NCBI RefSeq assembly: GCF_002090115.1
Contig: NZ_BBRK01000004.1
Coordinates: forward strand, 62,001-126,000
DNA from: Demequina sp. NBRC 110054
GTDB lineage: Bacteria > Actinomycetota > Actinomycetes > Actinomycetales > Demequinaceae
Direction: 5' to 3'
Length of the DNA: 64,000 bases
The position numbers were made by a program, and so were the translations under genes. Within the stretch, counting starts at the first letter, position 1, and each line of letters opens with the position of its first letter. Shown here in pieces: positions 24,378-34,835 of this stretch. Under the pieces are notes generated by a model, which worked only from the letters and a program-made list of their open reading frames with translations, was not told where the DNA came from and searched no databases.

Positions 24378-25684
24378 CGACGCTGCTCCTGGTCCTCGTC
24401 CTCAGGGATCTCCTCGAGTCGCACACGGTCGATGCGACGACCGTCCATGCGCTCGACGCGGATCGCGAGGCCCGCCTCGCGGACCTCGTCGCCCACCTGC
24501 GCGACCCTTCCGAGCCGCGACATGAGGAATCCCCCGACCGTCTCGTAGGCGTGGGACTCGGGGATCGACAGCCCGGTCGCCTCGTGCACCTCGTCGGGCC
24601 GCAGCAGGCCCTCGAGGATCCAGGCCCCACCGACGATGCGATAGGCCTCGGGGCGCCGGTGGTCGTGCTCGTCCGCAACCTCGCCGACGAGCTCCTCGAC
24701 GACGTCCTCGAGCGTCACGAGGCCGGCGGTGCCCCCGTACTCGTCCACGACGATCGCGCACTGATGGCCCAGTCCGCGCAGCTCGACCAGGAGCGGGGCG
24801 AGGGACATGGTCTCGGGCACGCGCGGCGCATCGACCATGATCGCGTTCGCGGCCGTCGCGGAGCGCTCGTGGGCCGGCACGCCGAACGCCGCGCGGAGGT
24901 GCACGAGGCCCAGCACGTCGTCGGGGCCGTCGCCGCACACAGGGAAGCGCGAGTGCCCGGTGGCCCTCGCGAGGGACATGACGTCGTCCACCGTCGCGTC
25001 GGCGTCGAGCGTCTGCATCCTGGTGCGGTCGGTCATGACGTCGATCGCGGTGAGATCGTCCATCTCGATCGAGTTCTTGAGCAGCAGCGCGGTCGAGGGG
25101 TCGAGCGTGCCCACCTCGGCGGAGCGCCGCACGAGGGCCGCGAGCTCCTGACGCGAGCGGGCTCCCGACAGCTCCTCCTTGGGCTCGAGCCCCACTCCGC
25201 GAAGGATGCCGTTGGCCGCGCCGTTGAGCGTCGCGATCACGGGGCGCAGCGCGACCGTGAAGCCTGCGTTGAGCGGCGCCGCGACGCGGGCGGTCCTCCA
25301 CGGGTCCGCGAGCGCCGCGTTCTTGGGGACCAGCTCGCCGATGATCATCGAGAACGCGTTGACGATCACGAGCGAGAGCGTCCCCGCAAGGCCGGCCACC
25401 GCACCGCGCAGGAAGGGCACCGACTCGAGCGGGATGCTGAGCAGCTCGAACAGCGCGGGCTGCGCGGTGTAGCCGAGCAGGATCGTGGTGAGCGTGATGC
25501 CGACCTGGGCGCCCGAGAGCTGTGTCGAGAGGTGCTTCAGGGAGCGGCGGATGCGCTTGGCGCCGGGGGCGTCATCGTCGACCTGAGAAGGATCGAGGGC
25601 GACGAGGGAGAACTCCGCGGCGACGAAGACCGCGGTACCGAGCGTGAGGAGGACGCCGACTCCTACGAGTATCCACTCGGTCAC
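24374..25684 (-). CDS. CNNM/CorC-type hemolysin-family transporter
   Basis: 436 residues with the full family layout: DUF21 membrane domain (about 1-170, GELVPKNAAL), CBS pair (about 200-335, VDEYGGTAGLVTLEDVVEELVGEV) and a C-terminal CorC_HlyC domain (about 350-430, GLSIPESHAYETVGGFLM). Proposed role is divalent cation transport or homeostasis at the membrane. The start is GTG 25684 with a weak ribosome site. It overlaps the shorter paralogue downstream by four bases. The divergent neighbour is the ABC exporter operon. Confidence 0.87.
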   Translation of the reverse strand: MTEWILVGVGVLLTLGTAVFVAAEFSLVALDPSQVDDDAPGAKRIRRSLKHLSTQLSGAQVGITLTTILLGYTAQPALFELLSIPLESVPFLRGAVAGLAGTLSLVIVNAFSMIIGELVPKNAALADPWRTARVAAPLNAGFTVALRPVIATLNGAANGILRGVGLEPKEELSGARSRQELAALVRRSAEVGTLDPSTALLLKNSIEMDDLTAIDVMTDRTRMQTLDADATVDDVMSLARATGHSRFPVCGDGPDDVLGLVHLRAAFGVPAHERSATAANAIMVDAPRVPETMSLAPLLVELRGLGHQCAIVVDEYGGTAGLVTLEDVVEELVGEVADEHDHRRPEAYRIVGGAWILEGLLRPDEVHEATGLSIPESHAYETVGGFLMSRLGRVAQVGDEVREAGLAIRVERMDGRRIDRVRLEEIPEDEDQEQRR

Positions 25685-25751
25685 GGGAGGCTGGAACTGT
25701 CAGGGTCCATGATGTCGTAAGGATACAGGCGGGGGCCCTGTGGGCATAGCG

Positions 25752-25789
25752 TTCCAACTGTGCTAGTTTCTCTATAACAATCGGGAGGG
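25752..25789 (+). promoter_or_regulatory. Candidate promoter and ribosome site of the ABC exporter operon
   Basis: A TATAAC -10 box (25773-25778) preceded by TTCCAA (25752-25757), with a short 15-bp spacer, in a locally AT-rich patch. A strong GGGAGGG ribosome site (25783-25789) follows, 7 bp before the ATG. Confidence 0.45.
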
Positions 25790-25796
25790 ACAAGCC

Positions 25797-26716
<920 letters not shown>

Positions 26717-26720
<4 letters not shown>

Positions 26721-27520
26721 CCGCCACGTTCCGCTCCGAGCTGCGCAAGGTCACGACGACCCGCCTGTGGTGGGTGCTCCTGATCCTCATGGCGGCCACG
26801 GTCGTCTTCTTCGCGGGCGTCTTCGCGTTCGCCTTCGCTTTCGGCGACACGACTGGCGCGGACGGGCAGGAGCTCGTCATCCCGCCGCGCGACATGGCCA
26901 TCACCGTCTACACGATGGGCGTCTCGCTCGGCTATGCGTTCCCGCTCGCCTTCGGCGCGCTCATGATGACGAGCGAGTTCCGGCACCGGACGCTCGCCAC
27001 GACGCTCCTGGCCCAGCCGAGCCGCAGCAGGCTCGTGCTGGGCAAGCTGAGCGCGGCGCTGCCCTTCGCAGTCCTCTACGGAGTCGTGTCGGCCCTCGCG
27101 TCCGTCGGGGTGGGAGCCGTCGCCTTCAGCATGTCCGACCAGCCCGTGATGCTCGACGACCCCGACGTCCTGCGATCGATCGGGCTGTCGGTCGTCGCGA
27201 TGGCCGCGTGGATGCTCGTGGGCGTCGGCTTCGGCTCTGCGGTGACGAACCAGGTCGCGGCGATCGTGATCGTGCTCGGGTGGACGCAGCTCGTGGAGCC
27301 GATCCTGCGGCTCGCCCTCGGGTTCGTCGAGCCGCTCGCACCCGTCGCGCGATTCCTTCCCGGCGCTGCCGGCGAGGCTCTCGCCGGCAGCAGCTTCTAC
27401 TCCGCGGCGGGCATGTCGGACCTGCTTCCCGCGTGGGGCGGGCTGCTCGTGCTGCTCGGGTACGGGGCGGTCGCGGCGGGCGTCGGCTGGCTCACATCGC
27501 TGAGGCGCGACCTCGCGTGA
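26717..27520 (+). CDS. ABC-2 type transporter permease
   Basis: 267 residues with about six hydrophobic segments: near 18-42, 65-85, 112-135, 150-175, 180-195 and 238-260. The early TSEFRHRTLATTLLAQPSR segment is typical of ABC-2 permeases that accompany short ATPases. Translationally coupled to the ATPase gene, so the pair forms a complete exporter. Substrate not predictable. Confidence 0.87.
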
Positions 27521-27638
27521 GGATGCCTCCGCCGAGCGCGTAACGATTTGCCCAAATGCGCGCGAGATGTTTCATCGAGGGGGGATGAGGCACGATGATG
27601 AGACATGCAGTACCGCATCGAAGCGACATCGCGAGAAA

Positions 27639-30600
27639 GTGAGCGGCCCACACGTGTCCCCCGACACCAGCGCGCCTGACACCGACCGCACCTCGATCGT
27701 GCACGCCGCGGGCGCCCCGTCCGTCGCCTCCCTGCTCGTGGGAGCCGGCCAGGAGCCCGCAGTGCACGAGTCGGCAACGAAGCCGACGCCCGAGGTCGAG
27801 CCGGCCCAGGAGTCCCCCTCCGGCGCCACGTCACCCAGTCCTGTCCCCGCCGAGCACGCCCCCGCGGCGCCCCCGGCTCTCGAACCCGCGCCGCAGGCGG
27901 CGATCTCCGCCGACCCGCCCGCCACGCAGGCAGCGGCGCCTCCCGCCCCGGCGGCGCAGGCCGCCACGCCTCCGGCGCCCTCGGAACCTGTGCAGCCCAC
28001 GGATCCGGAGCAGACCGTCATGGCCTCGCCTCCGACCCAGCCTGTCGCGACCGCCCAGGCTCCCACGGCGCTGTACCTCCAGAGTCCCGACCACGAGAAG
28101 CGCGAGTCGGGTGACCACCACCACGGCCTCGAGAGGCTGCGCGGCCCCGCCGCGCGCGTCGTCGCCAACATGGAGTCCTCGCTCGCCGTCCCCACCGCGA
28201 CGTCCGTGCGCCCCGTGCCCGCGAAGCTGCTCCAGGACAACCGCGTCGTGATCAACAACCACCTTGCGCGCACCCGCGGCGGCAAGGTGAGCTTCACGCA
28301 CCTGGTCGCGTTCGCGCTCGTGGAGGCCATCGACGCGCTGCCGTCGATGAACTCGTTCTACGCGACCGACGCGAACGGGCGCCCCGCCGTGAGCGGCCCC
28401 GAGCACGTGCACCTGGGCATCGCGATCGACCTCGCGAACGACGACGGCTCGCGCCAGCTGCTCGTGCCGAACGTGAAGAACGCCGACCAGATGGACTTCG
28501 ACCAGTTCTGGACGGCCTACGACTCGGTGGTCAAGCGCGCGCGGCTCGGCACGCTCCAGCCCGAGGACTTCAAGGGCACGACGATCACGCTCACCAACCC
28601 CGGCACCCTCGGCACGGTCCACTCCGTGCCGCGCCTCATGCAGGGCCAGGGCGCGATCATCGCGGTCGGCGCGATGGACTACCCGGCCGAGTATCAGGGC
28701 GCGAACCCCGAGACCGTGGCCAGGCTCGGCGTCTCCAAGGTCATGACGCTGACGTCGACGTACGACCACCGCGTGATCCAGGGCGCCCAGTCCGGCGAGT
28801 TCCTCGCGATCGTGCACCGCAAGCTGCTCGGCCTCGACGGCTTCTACGACCGCGTCTTCGCGGCCCTGCGCGTGCCCTACGAGCCGGTCCGCTGGATCCA
28901 GGACTCGATGACCGATGAGGCGGCCGAGGCGGCCAAGCCCGCGAAGATCGCGGACCTCATCCACGCCTACCGCTCGCGCGGCCACCTCATGGCCGACGTC
29001 GATCCGCTGTCGAGCCGCCCGCGCAAGCACACGGACCTCGACATCCAGACGCACGGCCTCACGCTGTGGGACCTGGACCGCACGTATCCGACGGGCGGCT
29101 TCGCCGGCCAGGACCGCTGGACGATGCGCGACGTGCTCAACCGCCTGCGGGACGCCTACTGCCGCACGATGGGCCTCGAGTACATGCACATCTCGGATCC
29201 CACGCAGCGGCGGTGGTTCCAGGAGCGGCTCGAGCACGGCTTCACCCGTCCCGACAGGGCCGAGCACCTGCGCATCCTCCGCCGCCTCAACGCCGCGGAG
29301 GCCTTCGAGGCCTTCCTCCAGACCAAGTACGTGGGCCAGAAGCGGTTCTCGCTCGAGGGCGGCGAGTCGCTGATCCCGCTGCTCGACGCCGTCCTGTCGG
29401 AGTCGGCGCGCGCCGGCATCGCCGAGGTCTGCATCGGCATGGCCCACCGCGGCCGCCTCAACGTGCTCGCGAACCTCGCCGGCAAGTCGTACTCGCAGAT
29501 CTTCTCCGAGTTCGACGGCACGGCCCTGCCCGGATCCGTCCAGGGCTCGGGAGACGTGAAGTACCACCTCGGCACCGAGGGCGTGTTCACGGCGGAGACC
29601 GGCCACAAGACGCAGGTCTACCTCGCCGGTAACCCCTCCCACCTCGAGGCGGTCAACCCCGTGCTCGAGGGCATCGTGCGCGCGAAGCTCGACGCCCTCG
29701 GCGCCGACCCCGCGACGGACGGCTTCCCCGTCCTGCCCGTGCTGATCCACGGCGACGCGGCCTTCGCCGGCCAGGGCATCGTGCAGGAGACCCTCAACAT
29801 GGCGCAGCTGCGCGGCTACCGCGTCGGCGGCACCGTGCACGTCGTCATCAACAACCAGGTCGGCTTCACGACCGGGCCCCAGGACTCGCGGTCGACGCGC
29901 TACGCGACGGACCTCGCGAAGGGGTACCAGATCCCGATCTTCCACGTGAACGGGGACGACCCGGAGGCGTGCGTGCGTGCCGCGACCCTGGCCTTCGAGT
30001 ACCGCGAGGCATTCCACAGGGACGTCATCGTGGACATGGTCTGCTACCGCCGCCGCGGCCACAACGAGGGCGACGACCCGTCGATGACGCAGCCGCGCAT
30101 GTACGACCTCATCGAGGCGAAGCGCTCGGTGCGCCACCTCTACACCGAGTCGCTCATCCGCCGCGGGGACATCACGACCGACGAGGCCGACCAGGTCTCG
30201 AAGGACTACCTCGCGCAGCTCGAGCGCGTGTTCCTCGAGACCCGCGAGGGCTTCGAGTCCCGCGCCGAGTCCTTCTCCGGGCTCGAGGTGCCGAGCTCGC
30301 AGTCGTCCGACGCTGGCGTCATGGTCGGCTGGCAGACGTCCGTCGCGGCGAGCCAGCTCGAGCGCATCGGCCGCGCCCACACGCGACCGCCGGAGGGCTT
30401 CACGATCCACCCCAAGCTCGCGAAGCTCATGGAGCGCCGCGAGGCGATGAGCCGCGACGGCGGCATCGACTGGGGCTTCGGCGAGATCCTCGCGTTCGGC
30501 ACGCTGCTCCAGGAGGGCGTGCCCGTCCGCATCTCGGGACAGGACACGCGCCGCGGCACCTTCGTCCAGCGCCATGCGGTGCTGCACGACAGGTCGACCG

Positions 30601-31478
30601 GCGCCGAGTGGACGCCGCTGCTGTACCTCAGCGCGGACCAGGCCCGGCTGCACATCTACGACTCGCCGCTGAGCGAGTACGCGTGCGTGGGCTACGAGTA
30701 CGGATACTCGGTCGAGCGCCCCGACGCGCTCACGCTGTGGGAGGCGCAGTTCGGCGACTTCGTGAACGGCGCTCAGACGATCATGGACGAGTTCGTGTCC
30801 TCCGCCGAGCAGAAGTGGGGCCAGTCGTCGTCCGTCGTGCTGCTGCTCCCCCACGGCTTCGAGGGCCAGGGACCCGACCACTCGTCGGCTCGCGTCGAGC
30901 GGTTCCTCCAGCTGTGCGGCGAGAACAACATGATCGCCGCGATGCCGTCCACGCCGGCCAGCTACTTCCACCTCCTGCGCCGCCAGGCGTACGACCGCCC
31001 GCGTCGTCCGCTCATCGTCTTCACCCCGAAGTCGATGCTCCGCCTCAGGGCCGCCACGAGCTCGGTCGACGACCTCGCCACCGGCACGTTCCGGGAGGTC
31101 ATCCCCGACACCCTCGACCCCGAGGACGTGACGCGCGTGCTCGTGTGCGCGGGCAAGGTCTACTACGACCTCGAGGCGCACCGCGACCGCTCGGGCGACC
31201 GCTCGACCGCGATCGTCAGGCTCGAGCAGCTGTACCCGCTCGCGCACGATGCCATCCGCGAGGCGCTCGCCCCCTACGATGGGGCCGAGGTGGTCTGGGT
31301 CCAGGAGGAGCCCGAGAACCAGGGGGCATGGGCCAAGATCTCCCTCAGCCTGCCGCAGATCATCGACACCACGGTGACGGTCGTCTCGCGGTCGGCAGCC
31401 GCCTCGCCGGCCTCTGGGCTGGCGTCACGTCACAAGCAGGAGCAGGAGGAGCTCGTGGCTCGAGCATTCGCGCGATGA
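27639..31478 (+). CDS. kgd: Multifunctional 2-oxoglutarate decarboxylase/dehydrogenase E1 with acyltransferase domain
   Basis: About 1279 residues. ThDP-dependent enzyme of the TCA cycle acting on 2-oxoglutarate, fused in actinobacteria to an E2-like succinyltransferase domain. Seen: a Pro/Ala-rich linker (about 30-150), an E2-like domain (about 165-430, with TSTYDHRVIQGAQSG), then the E1 domain (about 440 to end) with AHRGRLNVLANL, the ThDP site GDAAFAGQG and VVINNQVGFTT. The usual N-terminal E1 helix segment (WLVDEM-like) is not found in any forward frame upstream. The start is uncertain: GTG 27639, GTG 27654 or ATG 27585. The next gene overlaps its stop as ATGA. Confidence 0.93.
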   Translation: MSGPHVSPDTSAPDTDRTSIVHAAGAPSVASLLVGAGQEPAVHESATKPTPEVEPAQESPSGATSPSPVPAEHAPAAPPALEPAPQAAISADPPATQAAAPPAPAAQAATPPAPSEPVQPTDPEQTVMASPPTQPVATAQAPTALYLQSPDHEKRESGDHHHGLERLRGPAARVVANMESSLAVPTATSVRPVPAKLLQDNRVVINNHLARTRGGKVSFTHLVAFALVEAIDALPSMNSFYATDANGRPAVSGPEHVHLGIAIDLANDDGSRQLLVPNVKNADQMDFDQFWTAYDSVVKRARLGTLQPEDFKGTTITLTNPGTLGTVHSVPRLMQGQGAIIAVGAMDYPAEYQGANPETVARLGVSKVMTLTSTYDHRVIQGAQSGEFLAIVHRKLLGLDGFYDRVFAALRVPYEPVRWIQDSMTDEAAEAAKPAKIADLIHAYRSRGHLMADVDPLSSRPRKHTDLDIQTHGLTLWDLDRTYPTGGFAGQDRWTMRDVLNRLRDAYCRTMGLEYMHISDPTQRRWFQERLEHGFTRPDRAEHLRILRRLNAAEAFEAFLQTKYVGQKRFSLEGGESLIPLLDAVLSESARAGIAEVCIGMAHRGRLNVLANLAGKSYSQIFSEFDGTALPGSVQGSGDVKYHLGTEGVFTAETGHKTQVYLAGNPSHLEAVNPVLEGIVRAKLDALGADPATDGFPVLPVLIHGDAAFAGQGIVQETLNMAQLRGYRVGGTVHVVINNQVGFTTGPQDSRSTRYATDLAKGYQIPIFHVNGDDPEACVRAATLAFEYREAFHRDVIVDMVCYRRRGHNEGDDPSMTQPRMYDLIEAKRSVRHLYTESLIRRGDITTDEADQVSKDYLAQLERVFLETREGFESRAESFSGLEVPSSQSSDAGVMVGWQTSVAASQLERIGRAHTRPPEGFTIHPKLAKLMERREAMSRDGGIDWGFGEILAFGTLLQEGVPVRISGQDTRRGTFVQRHAVLHDRSTGAEWTPLLYLSADQARLHIYDSPLSEYACVGYEYGYSVERPDALTLWEAQFGDFVNGAQTIMDEFVSSAEQKWGQSSSVVLLLPHGFEGQGPDHSSARVERFLQLCGENNMIAAMPSTPASYFHLLRRQAYDRPRRPLIVFTPKSMLRLRAATSSVDDLATGTFREVIPDTLDPEDVTRVLVCAGKVYYDLEAHRDRSGDRSTAIVRLEQLYPLAHDAIREALAPYDGAEVVWVQEEPENQGAWAKISLSLPQIIDTTVTVVSRSAAASPASGLASRHKQEQEELVARAFAR

Positions 31479-32077
31479 GGGATGTGTTCTTCGTAGGGGA
31501 CGAGCTGGTCGCCGGGATCGGCGACCCCAAGGCCCTCGGCTGGACCGGACGCGTCGCGGCGCGCACCCTTCCGCTCGCACCGGACCTCGGCTTCCACCTG
31601 CTCGCCGTCCCCGGCGAGACGACGGGTGAGATGACGAGCCGCTGGGACGAGGAGGCGCTGCGCCGGGTCGGCCCGAGCGACGCGGAGGGCGCCTCGCGCC
31701 ACGTGCTGTTCGCGATCGGCCGCAACGACGTGCTCCAGGGCGTGTCGTCCACCATGACCCGCCTCAACATCGCCAACGCTCTCGACCGCGCGCACGCGCT
31801 CGGCTTCTCCACGATGCTCGCCGGACCGCCGCCCGGACCCGAGGAGCTGGGCCCGCGCATCGCGGAGCTCGCCGCGCTGTGCGAGGAGGCGGCCGAGCGC
31901 CGCGCCGTGCCGTACATCGACATGTACAGCCCGCTCGCGCGGCACGACCAGTGGCTCACCGACATGGCGACCGGCCGCGACGGGCTGCCGCAGCAGGCCG
32001 GCTACGGCCTCATGGCGTGGCTCGTGCTGCACTCGGCCTGGTACGACTGGCTGGGGCTCGAGCACACCGACGCCTGA
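31475..32077 (+). CDS. SGNH/GDSL-fold protein lacking catalytic Ser and His
   Basis: 200 residues. The fold is suggested by block I FVGDELVAG, block III GRND and a C-terminal block V-like stretch DGLPQQAGYGLMA. In active GDSL hydrolases block I carries the nucleophile Ser (GDS) and block V a DxxH pair; here the Ser position is Glu10 and the His position is Gln. Hydrolase activity is therefore doubtful, and a binding or structural role is possible. The ATG overlaps the kgd stop codon by four bases, so expression is tied to 2-oxoglutarate metabolism. A structured intergenic region follows. Confidence 0.75.
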   Translation: MRDVFFVGDELVAGIGDPKALGWTGRVAARTLPLAPDLGFHLLAVPGETTGEMTSRWDEEALRRVGPSDAEGASRHVLFAIGRNDVLQGVSSTMTRLNIANALDRAHALGFSTMLAGPPPGPEELGPRIAELAALCEEAAERRAVPYIDMYSPLARHDQWLTDMATGRDGLPQQAGYGLMAWLVLHSAWYDWLGLEHTDA

Positions 32078-32105
32078 CCCTGGCCGCGCGAGGAGTGGGC
32101 GACCG

Positions 32106-32134
32106 CCGCATCGTCCCGGCAGCAGCATCGTCCC
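32106..32134 (-). repeat. Dispersed 12-mer GGGACGATGCGG, copy 2, with a degenerate neighbour
   Basis: Exact copy at 32106-32117 and a one-mismatch copy ending at 32134, both in minus orientation and 17 bp apart, in the gap between two convergent genes. Confidence 0.5.
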
Positions 32135-32161
32135 GGTGCAGCTCACCCCGCCATGCACTGG

Positions 32162-32240
32162 GCACGGATTCCCAGGCGACACGCGAGCGTGTCGCCCTTC
32201 CTCGCGGCGTGTCGCCGGGGTGTCGCCCCTGAATCCGTGC
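32162..32240. repeat. Nested inverted repeats between convergent genes
   Basis: Outer arms GCACGGATTC (32162-32171) and GAATCCGTGC (32231-32240) enclose a near-palindrome GGCGACACGC-GA-GCGTGTCGCC (32175-32196) and two more copies of GTGTCGCC (32209-32216, 32220-32227). It could act as a bidirectional terminator between the SGNH and pilT genes, or be a protein-binding or mobile remnant. Confidence 0.55.
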
Positions 32241-32269
32241 GGAGCGCATGCGGAGGGGCGGACAGGCGC

Positions 32270-33358
<1,089 letters not shown>

Positions 33359-33587
33359 GGGTCCTCTTTCGGCAGATTCGGGAAAGATCTTGAGTCACCT
33401 GAGCCGCAGGCTAGCGCCTCAGGCGCATGCGCGAGACATCCGTGTGAGACACCCCACTCGCGGACAATCCGGACGCCGGTGTCGGCATGGTCCTGGGGTG
33501 TTCCCAGGCCCGATGCGCGCACACCCCCGCCTATGGGACAATCGTGCGTCACCATGTGTCCGCCCGCATCCCGGAAAGGGGGAAGCC

Positions 33588-33662
33588 ATGAGCAAGCGAG
33601 GTCGCAAGCGCAAGTCGCGTGCAGGTTCCGGCGCCAACCACGGCAAGCGTCCCAACGCCTGA
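33588..33662 (+). CDS. Actinobacterial 50S ribosomal protein bL37
   Basis: A 24-residue, strongly basic peptide beginning MSKRGRKRKSR and ending ANHGKRPNA. This matches the size and the C-terminal ANHGKRPN signature of bL37, the small large-subunit protein seen in mycobacterial ribosomes. A GGGGGAA ribosome site lies just upstream of the ATG, and a strong terminator follows 17 bp after the stop, so it looks like a single-gene unit. Genes of this length are often missed by gene finders. Confidence 0.85.
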   Translation: MSKRGRKRKSRAGSGANHGKRPNA

Positions 33663-33678
33663 GCGCCTGAACAGACGA

Positions 33679-33712
33679 AGAGCCCGCCACCGGTAGCACC
33701 GGGGCGGGCTCT
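33679..33712 (+). terminator. Terminator after bL37
   Basis: Arms AGAGCCCGCC and GGCGGGCTCT enclose a nested stem CCGGT-AGC-ACCGG, making one long hairpin with a single bulged A. It lies 17 bp after the bL37 stop, between two convergent genes. Confidence 0.8.
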
Positions 33713-33724
33713 CGTGCGTCTGAG

Positions 33725-33736
33725 GGGACGATGCGG
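33725..33736 (+). repeat. Dispersed 12-mer GGGACGATGCGG, copy 3
   Basis: Exact copy just beyond the bL37 terminator. A degenerate copy (GGACGATGC followed by CGG) starts at 33760. The flanks resemble the 44-bp units between comF and lpqB (CTCGTNCG upstream, CNGC downstream). Confidence 0.5.
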
Positions 33737-33778
33737 CAGCGTCGCCCGGTCAGGGAACCGGACGATGCCGGGGCCGGG

Positions 33779-34030
33779 TCAGTCGGCCGTCCTGGCCTCG
33801 CGGATCGTGGACAGCACGCGGCTGCGCAGGTCGTCTGGAGCGACCTCGCCGCCGGTGGCGTGCACCATGCCCTTGATCTTCTCGTTGATGCGGTGCTCCG
33901 CCTCGCACGGCGGACACGACTTCAGGTGCTCGCCGATGCGGATCAGCTCCTCCTCGGGGAGCTCGTTGTCGATGTACTCGAAGAGGCGGTCGAGGGCCTC
34001 CGCGCACTCTGCCTTGTGGTCATGCGTCAT
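33779..34030 (-). CDS. rsrA: Mycothiol-system anti-sigma factor, RsrA family
   Basis: 83 residues. Zinc-binding anti-sigma domain with Cys9, His35, Cys39 and Cys42 (HLKSCPPC), the redox switch that releases SigR when thiols are oxidised. The start ATG 34030 lies inside the end of sigR, an 11-base overlap, so the anti-sigma factor is made in proportion to the sigma factor. The C-terminal tail contains [14 protein letters not shown]. The longer upstream frame reads through sigR in another phase and is not a credible start. Confidence 0.92.
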   Translation of the reverse strand: MTHDHKAECAEALDRLFEYIDNELPEEELIRIGEHLKSCPPCEAEHRINEKIKGMVHATGGEVAPDDLRSRVLSTIREARTAD

Positions 34031-34649
34031 CTCGCACCTCCTCCCTCCGGGTCGTACCGGCGACCTTGGTGGTCGCCGCCTTCTTCTCACGCTTGTCTCT
34101 CACGCCGCGTTCCGCCGCATAGTCGCGCAGCTTCTCCCGCAGCAGCTTGCGCCCGCGGTGCAGCCTCGACATCACCGTGCCGACGGGCGTGTCCATGATC
34201 TCCGCGATCTCCTTGTAGGCGAACCCCTCGACGTCGGAGAGGTACACCGCCATCCGGAAGTCCTCGGAGAGCTCGGCGAGCGCACGCTTGACCTCGTCGT
34301 CGCCGATCGAGTCGAGCGCCGCGTCCTCGGCCGAGGCGAGCCCCGACGAGGTGTGCTCCGCCGCGGCGGCGAGCTGCCAGTCCTCGACCTTCTCCGCGTC
34401 CGAGCGCTTCGGCTCGCGCTGCTTCTTGCGGTAGGTGTTGATGAAGGCGTTGGTCTGGATGCGGTACAGCCACGCCTTCAGGTTCGTGCCGGGCGTGAAC
34501 CGTGCCTGCGCGGCGAACGCCTTCGCATAGGTCTCCTGCACCAGGTCCTCCGCGTCGGCGCCGTTGCGCGTCATGCGCAGGGCGGCGGCGTAGAGCTGGT
34601 CCATGTAGGACAGGGCCTCGGTCTCGAAATCGAACTCGGTGTCGCTCAT
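34020..34649 (-). CDS. sigR: ECF sigma factor SigR (thiol-oxidative stress)
   Basis: 209 residues. Region 2 (about 14-80, with [14 protein letters not shown] and [15 protein letters not shown]) and region 4 (about 125-180, with [17 protein letters not shown] and [11 protein letters not shown]) are those of group SigR/SigH. It directs RNA polymerase to thiol-stress genes after release from RsrA, which overlaps it downstream. The C-terminus has a basic extension. The start is taken at ATG 34649, with GTG 34652 directly before it. The upstream DNA contains a SigR-type promoter, so autoregulation is expected. Confidence 0.93.
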   Translation of the reverse strand: MSDTEFDFETEALSYMDQLYAAALRMTRNGADAEDLVQETYAKAFAAQARFTPGTNLKAWLYRIQTNAFINTYRKKQREPKRSDAEKVEDWQLAAAAEHTSSGLASAEDAALDSIGDDEVKRALAELSEDFRMAVYLSDVEGFAYKEIAEIMDTPVGTVMSRLHRGRKLLREKLRDYAAERGVRDKREKKAATTKVAGTTRREEVRDDA

Positions 34650-34733
34650 CACCGCCGAGCCTACTGGGGCGCGGTCGAGACCCGTGACCTGCACGGGGGC
34701 GTCTCTCTCAAGCGTCGCGGTCATGTGTGCGGA

Positions 34734-34759
34734 AACGCGTCGCCCCCGCCCGACATTCC
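34734..34759 (-). promoter_or_regulatory. SigR-type promoter upstream of sigR
   Basis: On the minus strand GGAAT (34759-34755) and GTT (34736-34734) are separated by 18 bp, exactly the published SigR consensus GGAAT-N18-GTT. It lies 85 bp upstream of the sigR start and would close a positive feedback loop. Confidence 0.75.
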
Positions 34760-34823
34760 CCTGCCTGACAAGAGGCCCGCGCCGGACCCGCATCTGCACC
34801 TGCACGAGGCGCGTCGTCCCGAG

Positions 34824-34835
34824 TAGGGTGGACGT
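34824..34835 (+). promoter_or_regulatory. Leaderless-type -10 box of the DoxX-aroA operon
   Basis: TAGGGT (34824-34829) is followed by six bases and then ATG 34836. This spacing would place the transcript start at the ATG itself, as in many actinobacterial leaderless mRNAs, and no ribosome site is visible. No clear -35 box. Confidence 0.5.

Noticed and set aside
27831..31247. 1138-codon open frame antisense to kgd
   Set aside because: Same antisense artefact of high GC; no recognisable motif, and it overlaps a clear enzyme gene along its whole length.
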